A stretch of 18,258 bases of DNA from Burkholderiales bacterium (GTDB lineage Bacteria > Pseudomonadota > Gammaproteobacteria > Burkholderiales > SG8-41): assembly GCA_019746155.1 (NCBI GenBank), contig JAIESJ010000037.1:1-18258 (forward strand), in the 5' to 3' direction. The position numbers and the translations under genes are program-made. The notes beneath the pieces were generated by a model, which saw only the letters and a list, made by a program, of their open reading frames with translations, did not search any database and was not told the origin of the DNA. How positions within the stretch are numbered: the first letter of the stretch is position 1; the number at the start of each line of letters is the position of its first letter. Shown here in pieces: positions 1-6,264 of the stretch.

Positions 1-330
1 ATGCACGACTCGCTGTCGCGGCTGGCACAGCTGCCCGATGCCACCCGCGTCTATTGCGGCCACGAGTATACGCTGTCCAACATCCGCTTCGCCAAAGCCG
101 CCGATGCCGGCAACGCCGCGCTGCTCGCGCTGGAATCCCGCGCACAAGAACTGCGGAGCAAGGACCTGCCCACCCTGCCTTCCGACATCGGCCAGGAAAA
201 AGCCACCAATCCTTTTTTGCGTTGTAATGACCCCAGCGTGATTGCGTCGGCCAGCACGTATGCAGGCAGGCGGTTAAGCGACCCGGTAAGTGTGCTGGCC
301 GCGCTCAGGGAATGGAAAAACAGTTTTTGA
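1..330 (+). CDS. gloB: Hydroxyacylglutathione hydrolase (glyoxalase II), 3' part
   Basis: Glyoxalase II hydrolyses S-lactoylglutathione to D-lactate and glutathione, the second step of cytosolic methylglyoxal detoxification. Only the last 109 residues are visible, against a usual length of about 250-260, so the gene enters from beyond the left edge and the ATG at position 1 is an internal Met. The motif YCGHEYT (residues 18-24) carries the last metal-ligand His of the metallo-beta-lactamase fold. NPFLRC (about residues 70-75) is the typical C-terminal glutathione-binding segment. Translation stops at TGA 328-330. The gene lies immediately upstream of mltD on the same strand, an arrangement also known from Pseudomonas. 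Assignment is confident. The catalytic HxHxDH motif is outside the window and could not be checked. Confidence 0.9.
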   Translation: MHDSLSRLAQLPDATRVYCGHEYTLSNIRFAKAADAGNAALLALESRAQELRSKDLPTLPSDIGQEKATNPFLRCNDPSVIASASTYAGRRLSDPVSVLAALREWKNSF

Positions 331-391
331 CGAACGGGACAAGAAATGGCTGTTTTCTACGTTTAGCCATGATTATTAAGCAATTTTCCTC

Positions 392-421
392 TTGACCGCC
401 TGCAGCAGGGTTGGTTACCAT
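392..421 (+). promoter_or_regulatory. Weak sigma-70-like promoter candidate for mltD
   Basis: TTGACC (392-397) and TACCAT (416-421) are separated by 18 bp, in the 133-bp spacer between gloB and mltD and 42 bp before the chosen mltD start. The -35 matches the consensus in five of six positions, and the -10 in four of six. This is a pattern match only. Confidence 0.22.
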
Positions 422-463
422 GCGGACGTCCGACAACTAACCAAGAAGAATCAAAAGGCCTCG

Positions 464-1885
464 ATGGCGTCAAGAACGATCACCCTGCTCGCTATAGCCG
501 CCCTGGCGTCAGCCTGCGCGCAATTGCCGACAGCCGGCGAGCCCGCTCTTTCCGGCAGCGAAGCGGTCATTGCGGAGCGCGCAGCAGCAGCACCGGTGCC
601 GCCGTCCACGCCACCGCAACCGGCGGCTGTAGCGACAGCCGCCGAAGCGGCGCTCCTGTCCAAAGCCGCGGATATACCGCCCGCCGATCTGTGGCAGCGC
701 GTGCGCAACGGGTTCAGGATGAACGACCTCAACAACCCGCTGGTGCGCGAGTGGGAGGAGTGGTATTCGAGCCGCCCGGATTATGTCGCGCGCATGGTCG
801 AGCGCAGCAGCCGCTATCTCTACTACATCGTCGAGGAAGTCGAACGGCGTAAAATGCCGGCGGAAATCGCGCTGCTGCCGATGATCGAGTCGGCCTACAA
901 CCCGCAGGCCTACTCGCGCTCGCACGCTTCCGGCATCTGGCAGTTCATCCCGTCCACCGGGAAGCACTACGGATTGCGGCAGAACTGGTGGTACGACGGG
1001 CGCCGCGACATCATCGCCGCCACCAATGCCGCGCTCGATTATCTGGAGAAACTCTACGCCCAGTTCGGCAGCTGGGAATTGGCGCTGGCTTCCTACAACT
1101 GGGGCGAAGGCGCGGTCAGCCGGGCCATCGCGAAAAACCAGGCCAAGGGCCTGCCGACCGATTACGAGAGTCTGAACCTGCCGTCCGAGACGCGCGCTTA
1201 TGTGCCCAAGCTGCAGGCGGTCAAGAACATCATCGCCGATCCGGCCCGCTTCGGGCTGCGGCTGGCGGAAATACCCAACGAGCCGTACTTTGCGACCGTT
1301 GCGACCAGAGTGCACATCGACGTCAAGCTGGCCGCCAGGCTCGCCGAAATGCCGCTGGATGAATTCAAATTCCTCAATCCGGCCCACAACAGGCCGGTGA
1401 TCAAGGCTGAGGGCGTGGACACCCTCGTGCTGCCCAGGCACAAGGTCCAGACCTTTCTCGCCAATCTGGAAAATCACGACAAGCCGCTGGTGTCGTGGCA
1501 GGCCTACACCGTCAAAGCCGGCGAGAAACCGGAAAAGATCGCCGACCGGTACGGCATTTCGCTCGCCCGGCTCAAGGAAATCAACGGCATTAACGGACGC
1601 AAGAAAATCACCACCGGCCTGGTGCTGCTGGTGCCCGTTAAGGGCAACAGCACGCCCAACCTGCCGGACCTGCCGGCGCCACGGGTCACGCTGCCCAAAG
1701 CCATCAAGGCCGTGCACTACGCGCAACGCGGCGCTGCTGCGCGGAAAGTGGCGCAGCGCCAGGCCGCGCGCAAGAAAGCGGTTACGTCCACCCGCTCTCC
1801 CGCCAGGCGCGTGACAGTCACGATACGCGCTCCCGCCTCGGGCACGAAGAAAGTCGTTGTTGCGCAGAACCAGAAAGATCGGTGA
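464..1885 (+). CDS. mltD: Membrane-bound lytic murein transglycosylase D (SLT + LysM lipoprotein)
   Basis: Predicted outer-membrane lipoprotein that cleaves peptidoglycan glycan strands with 1,6-anhydro ring formation. I chose the ATG at 464 (473 aa) because it gives a signal peptide ending in ASAC (lipid-modified Cys18), and AGG at 456-458 provides a short Shine-Dalgarno. A TTG 72 nt upstream is also in frame but adds a non-signal-like leader. A low-complexity Ala/Pro stretch (about 38-70) is followed by the SLT domain (about 130-225), with catalytic Glu142 in PMIESAYNP, then GIWQFIPSTG and ASYNWGEG. A single LysM-type domain occupies about 346-392 (YTVKAGEKPEKIADRYGI), where E. coli MltD carries two. 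The last 80 residues are Lys/Arg/Ala-rich and of unknown function. The stop codon adjoins a heptamer repeat array. Confidence 0.9.
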   Translation: MASRTITLLAIAALASACAQLPTAGEPALSGSEAVIAERAAAAPVPPSTPPQPAAVATAAEAALLSKAADIPPADLWQRVRNGFRMNDLNNPLVREWEEWYSSRPDYVARMVERSSRYLYYIVEEVERRKMPAEIALLPMIESAYNPQAYSRSHASGIWQFIPSTGKHYGLRQNWWYDGRRDIIAATNAALDYLEKLYAQFGSWELALASYNWGEGAVSRAIAKNQAKGLPTDYESLNLPSETRAYVPKLQAVKNIIADPARFGLRLAEIPNEPYFATVATRVHIDVKLAARLAEMPLDEFKFLNPAHNRPVIKAEGVDTLVLPRHKVQTFLANLENHDKPLVSWQAYTVKAGEKPEKIADRYGISLARLKEINGINGRKKITTGLVLLVPVKGNSTPNLPDLPAPRVTLPKAIKAVHYAQRGAAARKVAQRQAARKKAVTSTRSPARRVTVTIRAPASGTKKVVVAQNQKDR

Positions 1886-1918
1886 TTCGTGGCTCGTGGT
1901 TCGTGGCTCGTGATTTGT
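1884..1918 (+). repeat. Heptanucleotide tandem array A (five units)
   Basis: Five consecutive 7-bp units, GATTCGT, GGCTCGT, GGTTCGT, GGCTCGT and GATTTGT, share the core YCGT or YTGT and start inside the mltD stop codon. It is one of five 7-bp-period arrays in the window. Low unit number and base substitutions between units suggest an old or non-expanding array. Confidence 0.75.
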
Positions 1919-1946
1919 GATCGCGTCCCCAAGAAATCAACGAAGC

Positions 1947-1982
1947 TATCGATTTCGGGATTACGGCGGGTAAAGATGGCAG
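1947..1982 (-). repeat. Partial copy of the yejF 3' end (direct repeat, left copy)
   Basis: This 36-bp stretch matches 2624-2659 at 32 of 36 positions; the inner 27 bp (1956-1982) differ at one base. On the minus strand the copy still spells Cys-His-Leu-Tyr-Pro-Pro-stop, the exact C-terminus of the YejF-like ATPase, followed by the same trailer. The copies lie 677 bp apart in the same orientation and bracket the repeat island. Confidence 0.7.
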
Positions 1983-2217
1983 TAGTCGTAGGTCGGCAAT
2001 CCTTTGCCGACAAGCGCAAACAAGCAGGCCGGCAATGCCCCCACGACACGTTAGCGGAACGCCCGGTTGCGGGAGTGGGGCTTGCGCGCGCTTCCCGCAA
2101 GCGGGTGGCTTCGCCAGCCACTAACGAGTCCGCGCGCCTTTGCCGACGACCTGGCGGGGAATTCCCGCCCCATGGCCCGTGCACCATGTCGTGGCCGGAT
2201 CGGCAACACCACCCATT

Positions 2218-2250
2218 CCGGTGAATGGGGGCCAAGCCCGACAGCTGCTA
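2218..2250 (+). repeat. 33-bp dispersed repeat, copy 1
   Basis: Matches 12775-12807 in the same orientation, apart from one substitution and two single-base indels. Shared blocks are CCGGTGAATGGGG, then CCAAG, CCGACAG and CTGCTA. The first bases also form the right arm of a small hairpin (2212-2229). The element class is not identified. Confidence 0.7.
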
Positions 2251-2293
2251 CTGCGTCACAAAATCTCCATGATCAGAAGCCTGTCAGCAGGTT

Positions 2294-2340
2294 CCTTCCC
2301 CTCGCCCTGAAGGAAGTCCCCTTGGGGGACAAGGGGAAGG
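2294..2340. repeat. Nested inverted repeats
   Basis: Outer arms CCTTCCCCT (2294-2302) and AGGGGAAGG (2332-2340) enclose an inner perfect hairpin GTCCCC-TTG-GGGGAC (2316-2330). A looser inverted pair, TGGGGATGG near 2350-2361 and CCATCCCCA at 2385-2393, follows. The sequence resembles the pyrimidine-rich intergenic repeats common in betaproteobacteria. No U-tract follows. Confidence 0.55.
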
Positions 2341-2401
2341 ACAGGATGGGGATGGGGATGGAGAAAACGCAGGCCGATGCCAACCCATCCCCACCCCAAC
2401 C

Positions 2402-2517
2402 CTCCCCTTGAAGGGGAGGGAGACGCTTTGTAACACAGTGAGACCCGCCAACGCGCCGCGCACCATCACCGCGTTTCTCCTTGAAGGGGAAGGAGACGTT
2501 TTATAACACAGTAAGAC
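2402..2517 (+). repeat. Imperfect direct-repeat pair (43 and 41 bp)
   Basis: Units 2402-2444 and 2477-2517 share the order CTCC..TTGAAGGGGA, GGAGACG, TTT, TAACACAGT and AGAC, with a few substitutions and a 2-bp gap; the unit offset is about 75 bp. The first unit also contains a compact palindrome, CTCCCCTT-G-AAGGGGAG. Confidence 0.65.
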
Positions 2518-2518
2518 T

Positions 2519-2552
2519 GGCAGTCTGCCGGGCTTTTGCCCGACGGACTGCC
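2519..2552. other. 15-bp hairpin with TTTT loop, downstream of yejF
   Basis: Arms 2519-2533 (GGCAGTCTGCCGGGC) and 2538-2552 pair with one G-T wobble and one mismatch around a TTTT loop. It lies 86-120 nt beyond the yejF stop and could limit read-through. On the minus strand no T-run follows the stem, so it is not a standard intrinsic terminator. Confidence 0.45.
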
Positions 2553-2623
2553 AAAAGAAAAACCGCCCCACTTTTTTCCGAATAACAGCGGCTATTCGGG
2601 ACCGTTCTCGAGGCTCAAGACTT

Positions 2624-2659
2624 TATCGGCTCCGGGATTACGGTGGGTAAAGATGGCAG
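2624..2659 (-). repeat. yejF 3' end, right copy of the 36-bp direct repeat
   Basis: Right-hand partner of the repeat at 1947-1982. It contains the last codons and stop (2638-2640) of the YejF-like gene. The encoded CHLY is matched by CHLY at the end of the first ATPase half, so this copy looks like the native sequence and the left copy like the duplicate. Confidence 0.7.
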
Positions 2660-4668
2660 CGCGCCGAGTGCGTGGCGCTGAAAGCGGTTTTCCCCGGATA
2701 AGCCTGTTTGCACTGCGGCAGCGCCTGGGGGCACCGCGGATGAAAATGGCAGCCCTGCGGCGGGTTGACCGGCGAGGGCAAATCGCCCCGCAGCTTGATC
2801 ACTTCCCGTTTCGTCACTTTGTCGATCACCGGTACCGCTGACAGCAGCGCGCGCGTGTAGGGATGCCTGGGGGTTTCAAGCACCTCTTCGACGCTGCCGT
2901 ATTCGACGATGCGCCCCAGATACATCACGGCCACCTCATCGGCCAGGAACTCGATCACCGAGATGTTGTGCGTGATGAAGAGATACGCCAGACCCTTCCT
3001 TGCCTGCAGGTCCTTCAGCAGATTGAGAATCTGCGCCTGCACGGAAACGTCGAGCGCGCTGGTCGGCTCGTCGCAGATGATGAGCCGCGGCTCCACCGCC
3101 AGCGCGCGTGCGATCGCGATGCGCTGACGCTGTCCGCCCGAGAATTCATGGGGATAGCGGTACTTGACCGCGTCGGGCGAGAGGCCGACCTCGGCGAGCA
3201 GCGCATCGATGCGCGCCTGGCGCTCGGCACGGTCATGGCCTATGCCCAGCGCGGCCATGCCCTCTTCGATCGTTTCCGCCACGCGCATGCGCGGGTTGAG
3301 CGACGAATATGGATCCTGGAAAATGATCTGGGCATGCCGGCGGCGCACACGCATCTGCGAACGATTCAGACGCGCCAGATCCTCGCCATCGAACACGACC
3401 TTACCGGCGGTCGGCTCGATCAGCTGTAAAATGCTTTTGCCCACCGTGGTCTTGCCGCAGCCGGATTCGCCGACCAGTCCCAGCGTCCTGCCGGCCCCGA
3501 TCGCCAGCGTCACCCCGTCCACCGCCTTGACGTGGGCGACGACCCGCCTCAATACGCCGCGAGGCACAGGAAAATGAACTTTTAGATCCTGCACACGCAG
3601 TAGAGCGCCCGCGTCAGAAGGATGAAGGACGAAGGATGAAGGATGAGTTGAAACCTGGTCACTTTTTCCTTCCGCCTTCCGCCTTCCGCCTTCATCCCTG
3701 TCCTTGTACAGGTGACATCTCACCCCCTGTCCGTTACCCAGGTCGTGCCACGCCGGCACCGTGCCGCGGCAGAGTTCCCAGGCATGATCGCAGCGCTCGG
3801 CGAAGCGGCAACCGGAGAATTGGCGCGTGAGCGGCGGCACGCTACCGCGGATCACCGCGAGCGCAACGCCGCGTTTATGCTTTGCCGGCAGCGAATCGAA
3901 CAGCTTCTGCGAATAGGGATGCCTGGGCTGCGCGAAGAACGATTCGCGGTCCGCGGTCTCGACGATCTCGCCGGCGTACATCACCGCCACGCGGTGCGCC
4001 ATTTCCGCGACCACCGTCAGGTCATGGGTAATGAGCAATACCGACATGCGGCGGCGGCGCTGCAGATCCCGCAGCAGGTCGAGCACCTGCGCCTGTATCG
4101 TCACGTCGAGCGCGGTGGTCGGCTCATCCGCGATCAGCAGCCCGGGATCGCAGGCGAGCGCCATCGCGATCATCACGCGCTGTTTCATGCCGCCCGAGAG
4201 CTGGAACGGATATTCGTTGCGCCGCCGCGCCGCGTCGGGAATGCGCACCGCGTCGAGCAGTTCCAGCACGCGCCGCTCCAGTGCCGCGCCTTCCAGATCG
4301 GTATGGCACCTGAGCGTCTCGGCGATCTGCGCGCCGGCGGTCATCACCGGATTGAGGGAAAGCATGGGCTCCTGGAAAATCATCGCGATACGGCGCCCGC
4401 GCACCTTGCGCATCTCGGTCTCGGGGAGCGCGAGCAGATTCTCGCCGTCCAGCTCGACCGTGCCGCCCACGATCTGTCCGGCCTCCGGCAGCAGCCGCAT
4501 CACCGACAGCGCGGTGATCGACTTGCCGCAGCCCGATTCGCCGAGCAGCGCGAAGGTCTCCCCGTGCCCTATCGTGAGCGACAGGCCGTCGACCGCGCGC
4601 ACGATCGCGTCGCCGGTGTCGATCCAGGTGCGCAGGTTTTCGATGCGGAGCAGCGGACTGTCAGTCAT
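2638..4668 (-). CDS. Peptide ABC transporter, fused double ATPase (YejF/NppD-like)
   Basis: Cytoplasmic energising subunit with two complete ATPase domains in one 676-aa chain. Half 1: Walker A GESGCGKS (43-50), signature LSGGMKQR (157-164), Walker B LLIADEP (Asp181) and H-loop His near 215. Half 2: Walker A GESGCGKT (about 400-407), signature FSGGQRQR (509-516), Walker B LIICDEP (Asp533) and H-loop THN near 566-568. Each half ends in the oligopeptide-transporter tail with four Cys in identical spacing (287/293/300/318 and 640/646/653/671). E. coli YejF has about 529 aa and lacks these tails. The linker (about 325-352) is encoded by heptamer repeats. The start at 4668 fits the domain, but no Shine-Dalgarno precedes it. 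It is the last gene of the operon, 62 bp after the YejE-like gene. The symbol is withheld because the substrate is unknown. Confidence 0.9.
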   Translation of the reverse strand: MTDSPLLRIENLRTWIDTGDAIVRAVDGLSLTIGHGETFALLGESGCGKSITALSVMRLLPEAGQIVGGTVELDGENLLALPETEMRKVRGRRIAMIFQEPMLSLNPVMTAGAQIAETLRCHTDLEGAALERRVLELLDAVRIPDAARRRNEYPFQLSGGMKQRVMIAMALACDPGLLIADEPTTALDVTIQAQVLDLLRDLQRRRRMSVLLITHDLTVVAEMAHRVAVMYAGEIVETADRESFFAQPRHPYSQKLFDSLPAKHKRGVALAVIRGSVPPLTRQFSGCRFAERCDHAWELCRGTVPAWHDLGNGQGVRCHLYKDRDEGGRRKAEGKSDQVSTHPSSFVLHPSDAGALLRVQDLKVHFPVPRGVLRRVVAHVKAVDGVTLAIGAGRTLGLVGESGCGKTTVGKSILQLIEPTAGKVVFDGEDLARLNRSQMRVRRRHAQIIFQDPYSSLNPRMRVAETIEEGMAALGIGHDRAERQARIDALLAEVGLSPDAVKYRYPHEFSGGQRQRIAIARALAVEPRLIICDEPTSALDVSVQAQILNLLKDLQARKGLAYLFITHNISVIEFLADEVAVMYLGRIVEYGSVEEVLETPRHPYTRALLSAVPVIDKVTKREVIKLRGDLPSPVNPPQGCHFHPRCPQALPQCKQAYPGKTAFSATHSARCHLYPP
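3617..3644 (+). repeat. Heptanucleotide array B, inside yejF (four units)
   Basis: GAAGGAT, GAAGGAC, GAAGGAT, GAAGGAT in direct tandem. Read on the minus strand it encodes the HPSSFVLHPS part of the interdomain linker. The frame stays open through the array. Confidence 0.8.
3669..3696 (+). repeat. Heptanucleotide array C, inside yejF (three units plus a variant)
   Basis: Three perfect CTTCCGC units (3669-3689) and a variant CTTCATC (3690-3696), 24 bp from array B. On the minus strand it encodes the charged GGRRKAEGK portion of the linker. Confidence 0.8.
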
Positions 4669-4672
4669 GTTT

Positions 4673-4730
4673 AATGGACAGGATTCACAGGATTTTTGAT
4701 CCTTGTTTTATCGGCATTCATCTGCGGTTT
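4673..4730 (-). repeat. Repeat-like filler between yejE and yejF
   Basis: The 62-bp spacer contains ACAGGATTC followed directly by ACAGGATTT (9-bp period), then a segment whose minus strand reads CCGCAGATGAATGCCGATAA. I recall this composition from dispersed intergenic repeats in many bacterial genomes. It begins at the yejE stop codon and occupies the place where a yejF ribosome-binding site would be expected. Confidence 0.45.
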
Positions 4731-6176
4731 TCATGCTTTTTGAGCCGAGACTGTCTTGAAACTGAAAGGTCGCGCCACGCGCACGTGCGGGTCGAAGGCG
4801 TCGCGCACCGCGTCGGCAAACAGGTTGGCGGAGAGCACCAGCACCAGCATGAAACAGAAGGCGGCGGCGAGCGACCACCACACCATGGGCTCACGCGCCA
4901 TTTCCAGCCGCGCGTTGTTGATCATGGTGCCGAAGCTGATGGTTGACGGGTCGACGCCGATGCCGACATAGGACAGCACCGCTTCGGCCAGCACCAGCCC
5001 GCTGAAATCCATCACGATGGCGATCAGCACGATGTGCATCACATTGGGCAGGATGTGGCGCGTGATCACGCGCCAATGGGAAACCCCGAAGGCATGCGCC
5101 GCCTGGATGTATTCCATTTCCCGCAGCTTCAACGCCTCGCCGCGCAGCAACCGGCACAGCCCGGTCCAGCTGGTGATGCCGAGAATGATGCACAAAAACA
5201 ACAACCTGAGATCGGCGCGCGCGGTCACCGTCTCGAACAGCTCGGCATGCGTTTCGATATAAACCTGCATCATCAGCACCGCGGCGGCAATCAGCAGCAC
5301 GCCGGGAATCGAAGACAGCGTGGTGTAGACGTACTGGATCACGTCGTCGATCCAGCCGCGGAAATAGCCCGCCATGATGCCGAGCAGCAGTGCGAACGGC
5401 AGCATGACCAGCGTCGTCAGCGTGCCGATCACCAGCCCGGTGCGTATGCTTTTCAGCACCTGGTAGAACACGTCCTGCCCGACTTTGTCGGTGCCCAGCA
5501 CATGGTAGCGGATGGAAAGCGCGATGACCGGCCCCACAACGAGCAGGACGAGCCCCAGCGTGATCAGCACCGCGCGCCACGGCACCCCGGTCCCGGCACG
5601 CCAGATCGCCCGCCATGCCGCGTCGATATGGGTCCCGCCGCGGCTCGCGATCAGCGCGCACAACAGTGTCGCCGCCACCAGCCATGCGATGGCGCCCGCG
5701 GCAACGCCGTAGAGCGTGCGCCTGGCGATGTCTGACGCCCGGTCAGCCTCGGGGTCTTCAAGATGGGCGCCGCCGAACTTAAGCCGGGGGTAGTCGCGCA
5801 CCTGCCTGCCGTCGGGCAGTTCCATGGTTTCCCTGGCGTAGAGATGGGTTGCCAAGGGCGCAGAATAGGTCTTCTCCTTCTGAGTGCGCAGCGGTCCGAC
5901 CGCGGCATCCAGTACGCTCAGCACCTCGACCGCATAGACCCGCGGGCCGCCCTGGTTCGGCAGCGCCGGCCGGTAATGCAAGGAATCCAGCAGCCCGGCA
6001 ATAATGAAAAAACACAATACCGTCAGCGCCGCCATGCCGCTCGCGCTGCGCGCCACGCGCCGCCACGGCGCCAGCAAGTGCTCGTGCCGTCGCACGTACC
6101 ATGCGAACAGCAGTGCCGCCGCCACCAGCACGAACACCAGCGCGTCGGTCCAGAGAATAACCGGCTTAAACGGCAT
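4731..6176 (-). CDS. Peptide ABC transporter permease, YejE/DppC-like, with long N-terminal extension
   Basis: Inner-membrane permease. I chose the Met at 6176 (481 aa, MPFKPVILW) because AGGGG precedes it at suitable spacing. An upstream in-frame Met at 6215 has no such site and would add 13 residues. The first 220 residues contain four predicted membrane segments (about 11-28, 46-64, 155-178 and 200-221) and a roughly 90-residue loop between segments two and three. The permease core follows, from HVLGTDKVGQDVFYQ (about 225), with the ATPase-coupling EAA loop around EALKLREMEYIQAAHAFG. E. coli YejE is about 341 aa, so the extension is a marked difference. Third gene of the operon, after the YejB-like permease. 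Confidence 0.87.
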   Translation of the reverse strand: MPFKPVILWTDALVFVLVAAALLFAWYVRRHEHLLAPWRRVARSASGMAALTVLCFFIIAGLLDSLHYRPALPNQGGPRVYAVEVLSVLDAAVGPLRTQKEKTYSAPLATHLYARETMELPDGRQVRDYPRLKFGGAHLEDPEADRASDIARRTLYGVAAGAIAWLVAATLLCALIASRGGTHIDAAWRAIWRAGTGVPWRAVLITLGLVLLVVGPVIALSIRYHVLGTDKVGQDVFYQVLKSIRTGLVIGTLTTLVMLPFALLLGIMAGYFRGWIDDVIQYVYTTLSSIPGVLLIAAAVLMMQVYIETHAELFETVTARADLRLLFLCIILGITSWTGLCRLLRGEALKLREMEYIQAAHAFGVSHWRVITRHILPNVMHIVLIAIVMDFSGLVLAEAVLSYVGIGVDPSTISFGTMINNARLEMAREPMVWWSLAAAFCFMLVLVLSANLFADAVRDAFDPHVRVARPFSFKTVSAQKA

Positions 6177-6232
6177 GGCGGCATCCCCTGCCTGCCGGGA
6201 GAACGGCCACACCATTGAAGCTGCTGGTTCTA

Positions 6233-6253
6233 CCCTTCACCCTTCACCCTTCA
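6233..6253 (+). repeat. Heptanucleotide array D (three perfect units)
   Basis: CCCTTCA repeated three times, with a degenerate neighbour CTTTTCG (6254-6260). It fills most of the short spacer between the yejB-like stop (6265-6267) and the yejE-like start. On the minus strand it reads TGAAGGG three times, starting 11 nt after the stop. Confidence 0.8.
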
Positions 6254-6264
6254 CTTTTCGCACC

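Larger units (their letters stand above)
1886..2637. other. Gene-free repeat island between mltD and yejF
   Basis: I see no convincing gene in these 752 bp; the ORFs here are translations of repeats and hairpins. In order the island holds heptamer array A and a copy of the yejF 3' end (1947-1982). Small hairpins follow: TCGGCAA/TTGCCGA at 1993-2010, CCCGC/GCGGG at 2094-2105, GGCGGG/CCCGCC at 2153-2169 and CCCATTC/GAATGGG at 2212-2229. Next come a 33-bp repeat (2218-2250), nested inverted repeats at 2294-2340, an imperfect direct-repeat pair (2402-2444 and 2477-2517) and two further hairpins (2519-2552 and 2578-2599). It separates convergent mltD and yejF, so both transcripts would end in it, but no hairpin has a clean U-tract on the useful strand. 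Confidence 0.7.

Noticed and set aside
509..1726. 405-codon open frame antisense to mltD
   Set aside because: Shadow of a GC-rich gene. The plus-strand protein has clear SLT and LysM motifs, and the antisense product shows none.
1884..1918. Arrays considered as CRISPR
   Set aside because: Units are 7 bp without spacers and no cas genes are present.
1717..2235. 172-codon minus-strand frame across the mltD end and the island
   Set aside because: Contains translated heptamer repeat (TSHEPRATNH) and the antisense of mltD; not a gene.
2067..2411. 114-codon open frame in the repeat island
   Set aside because: Its product is a translation of hairpins and pyrimidine-rich repeats (ending NPSPPQPSP), a familiar spurious ORF type; no ribosome-binding site.
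2578..2599. Hairpin CCGAATA/TATTCGG just after yejF as a terminator
   Set aside because: 7-bp stem with an 8-nt loop and an A-run, not a T-run, after it on the yejF strand.
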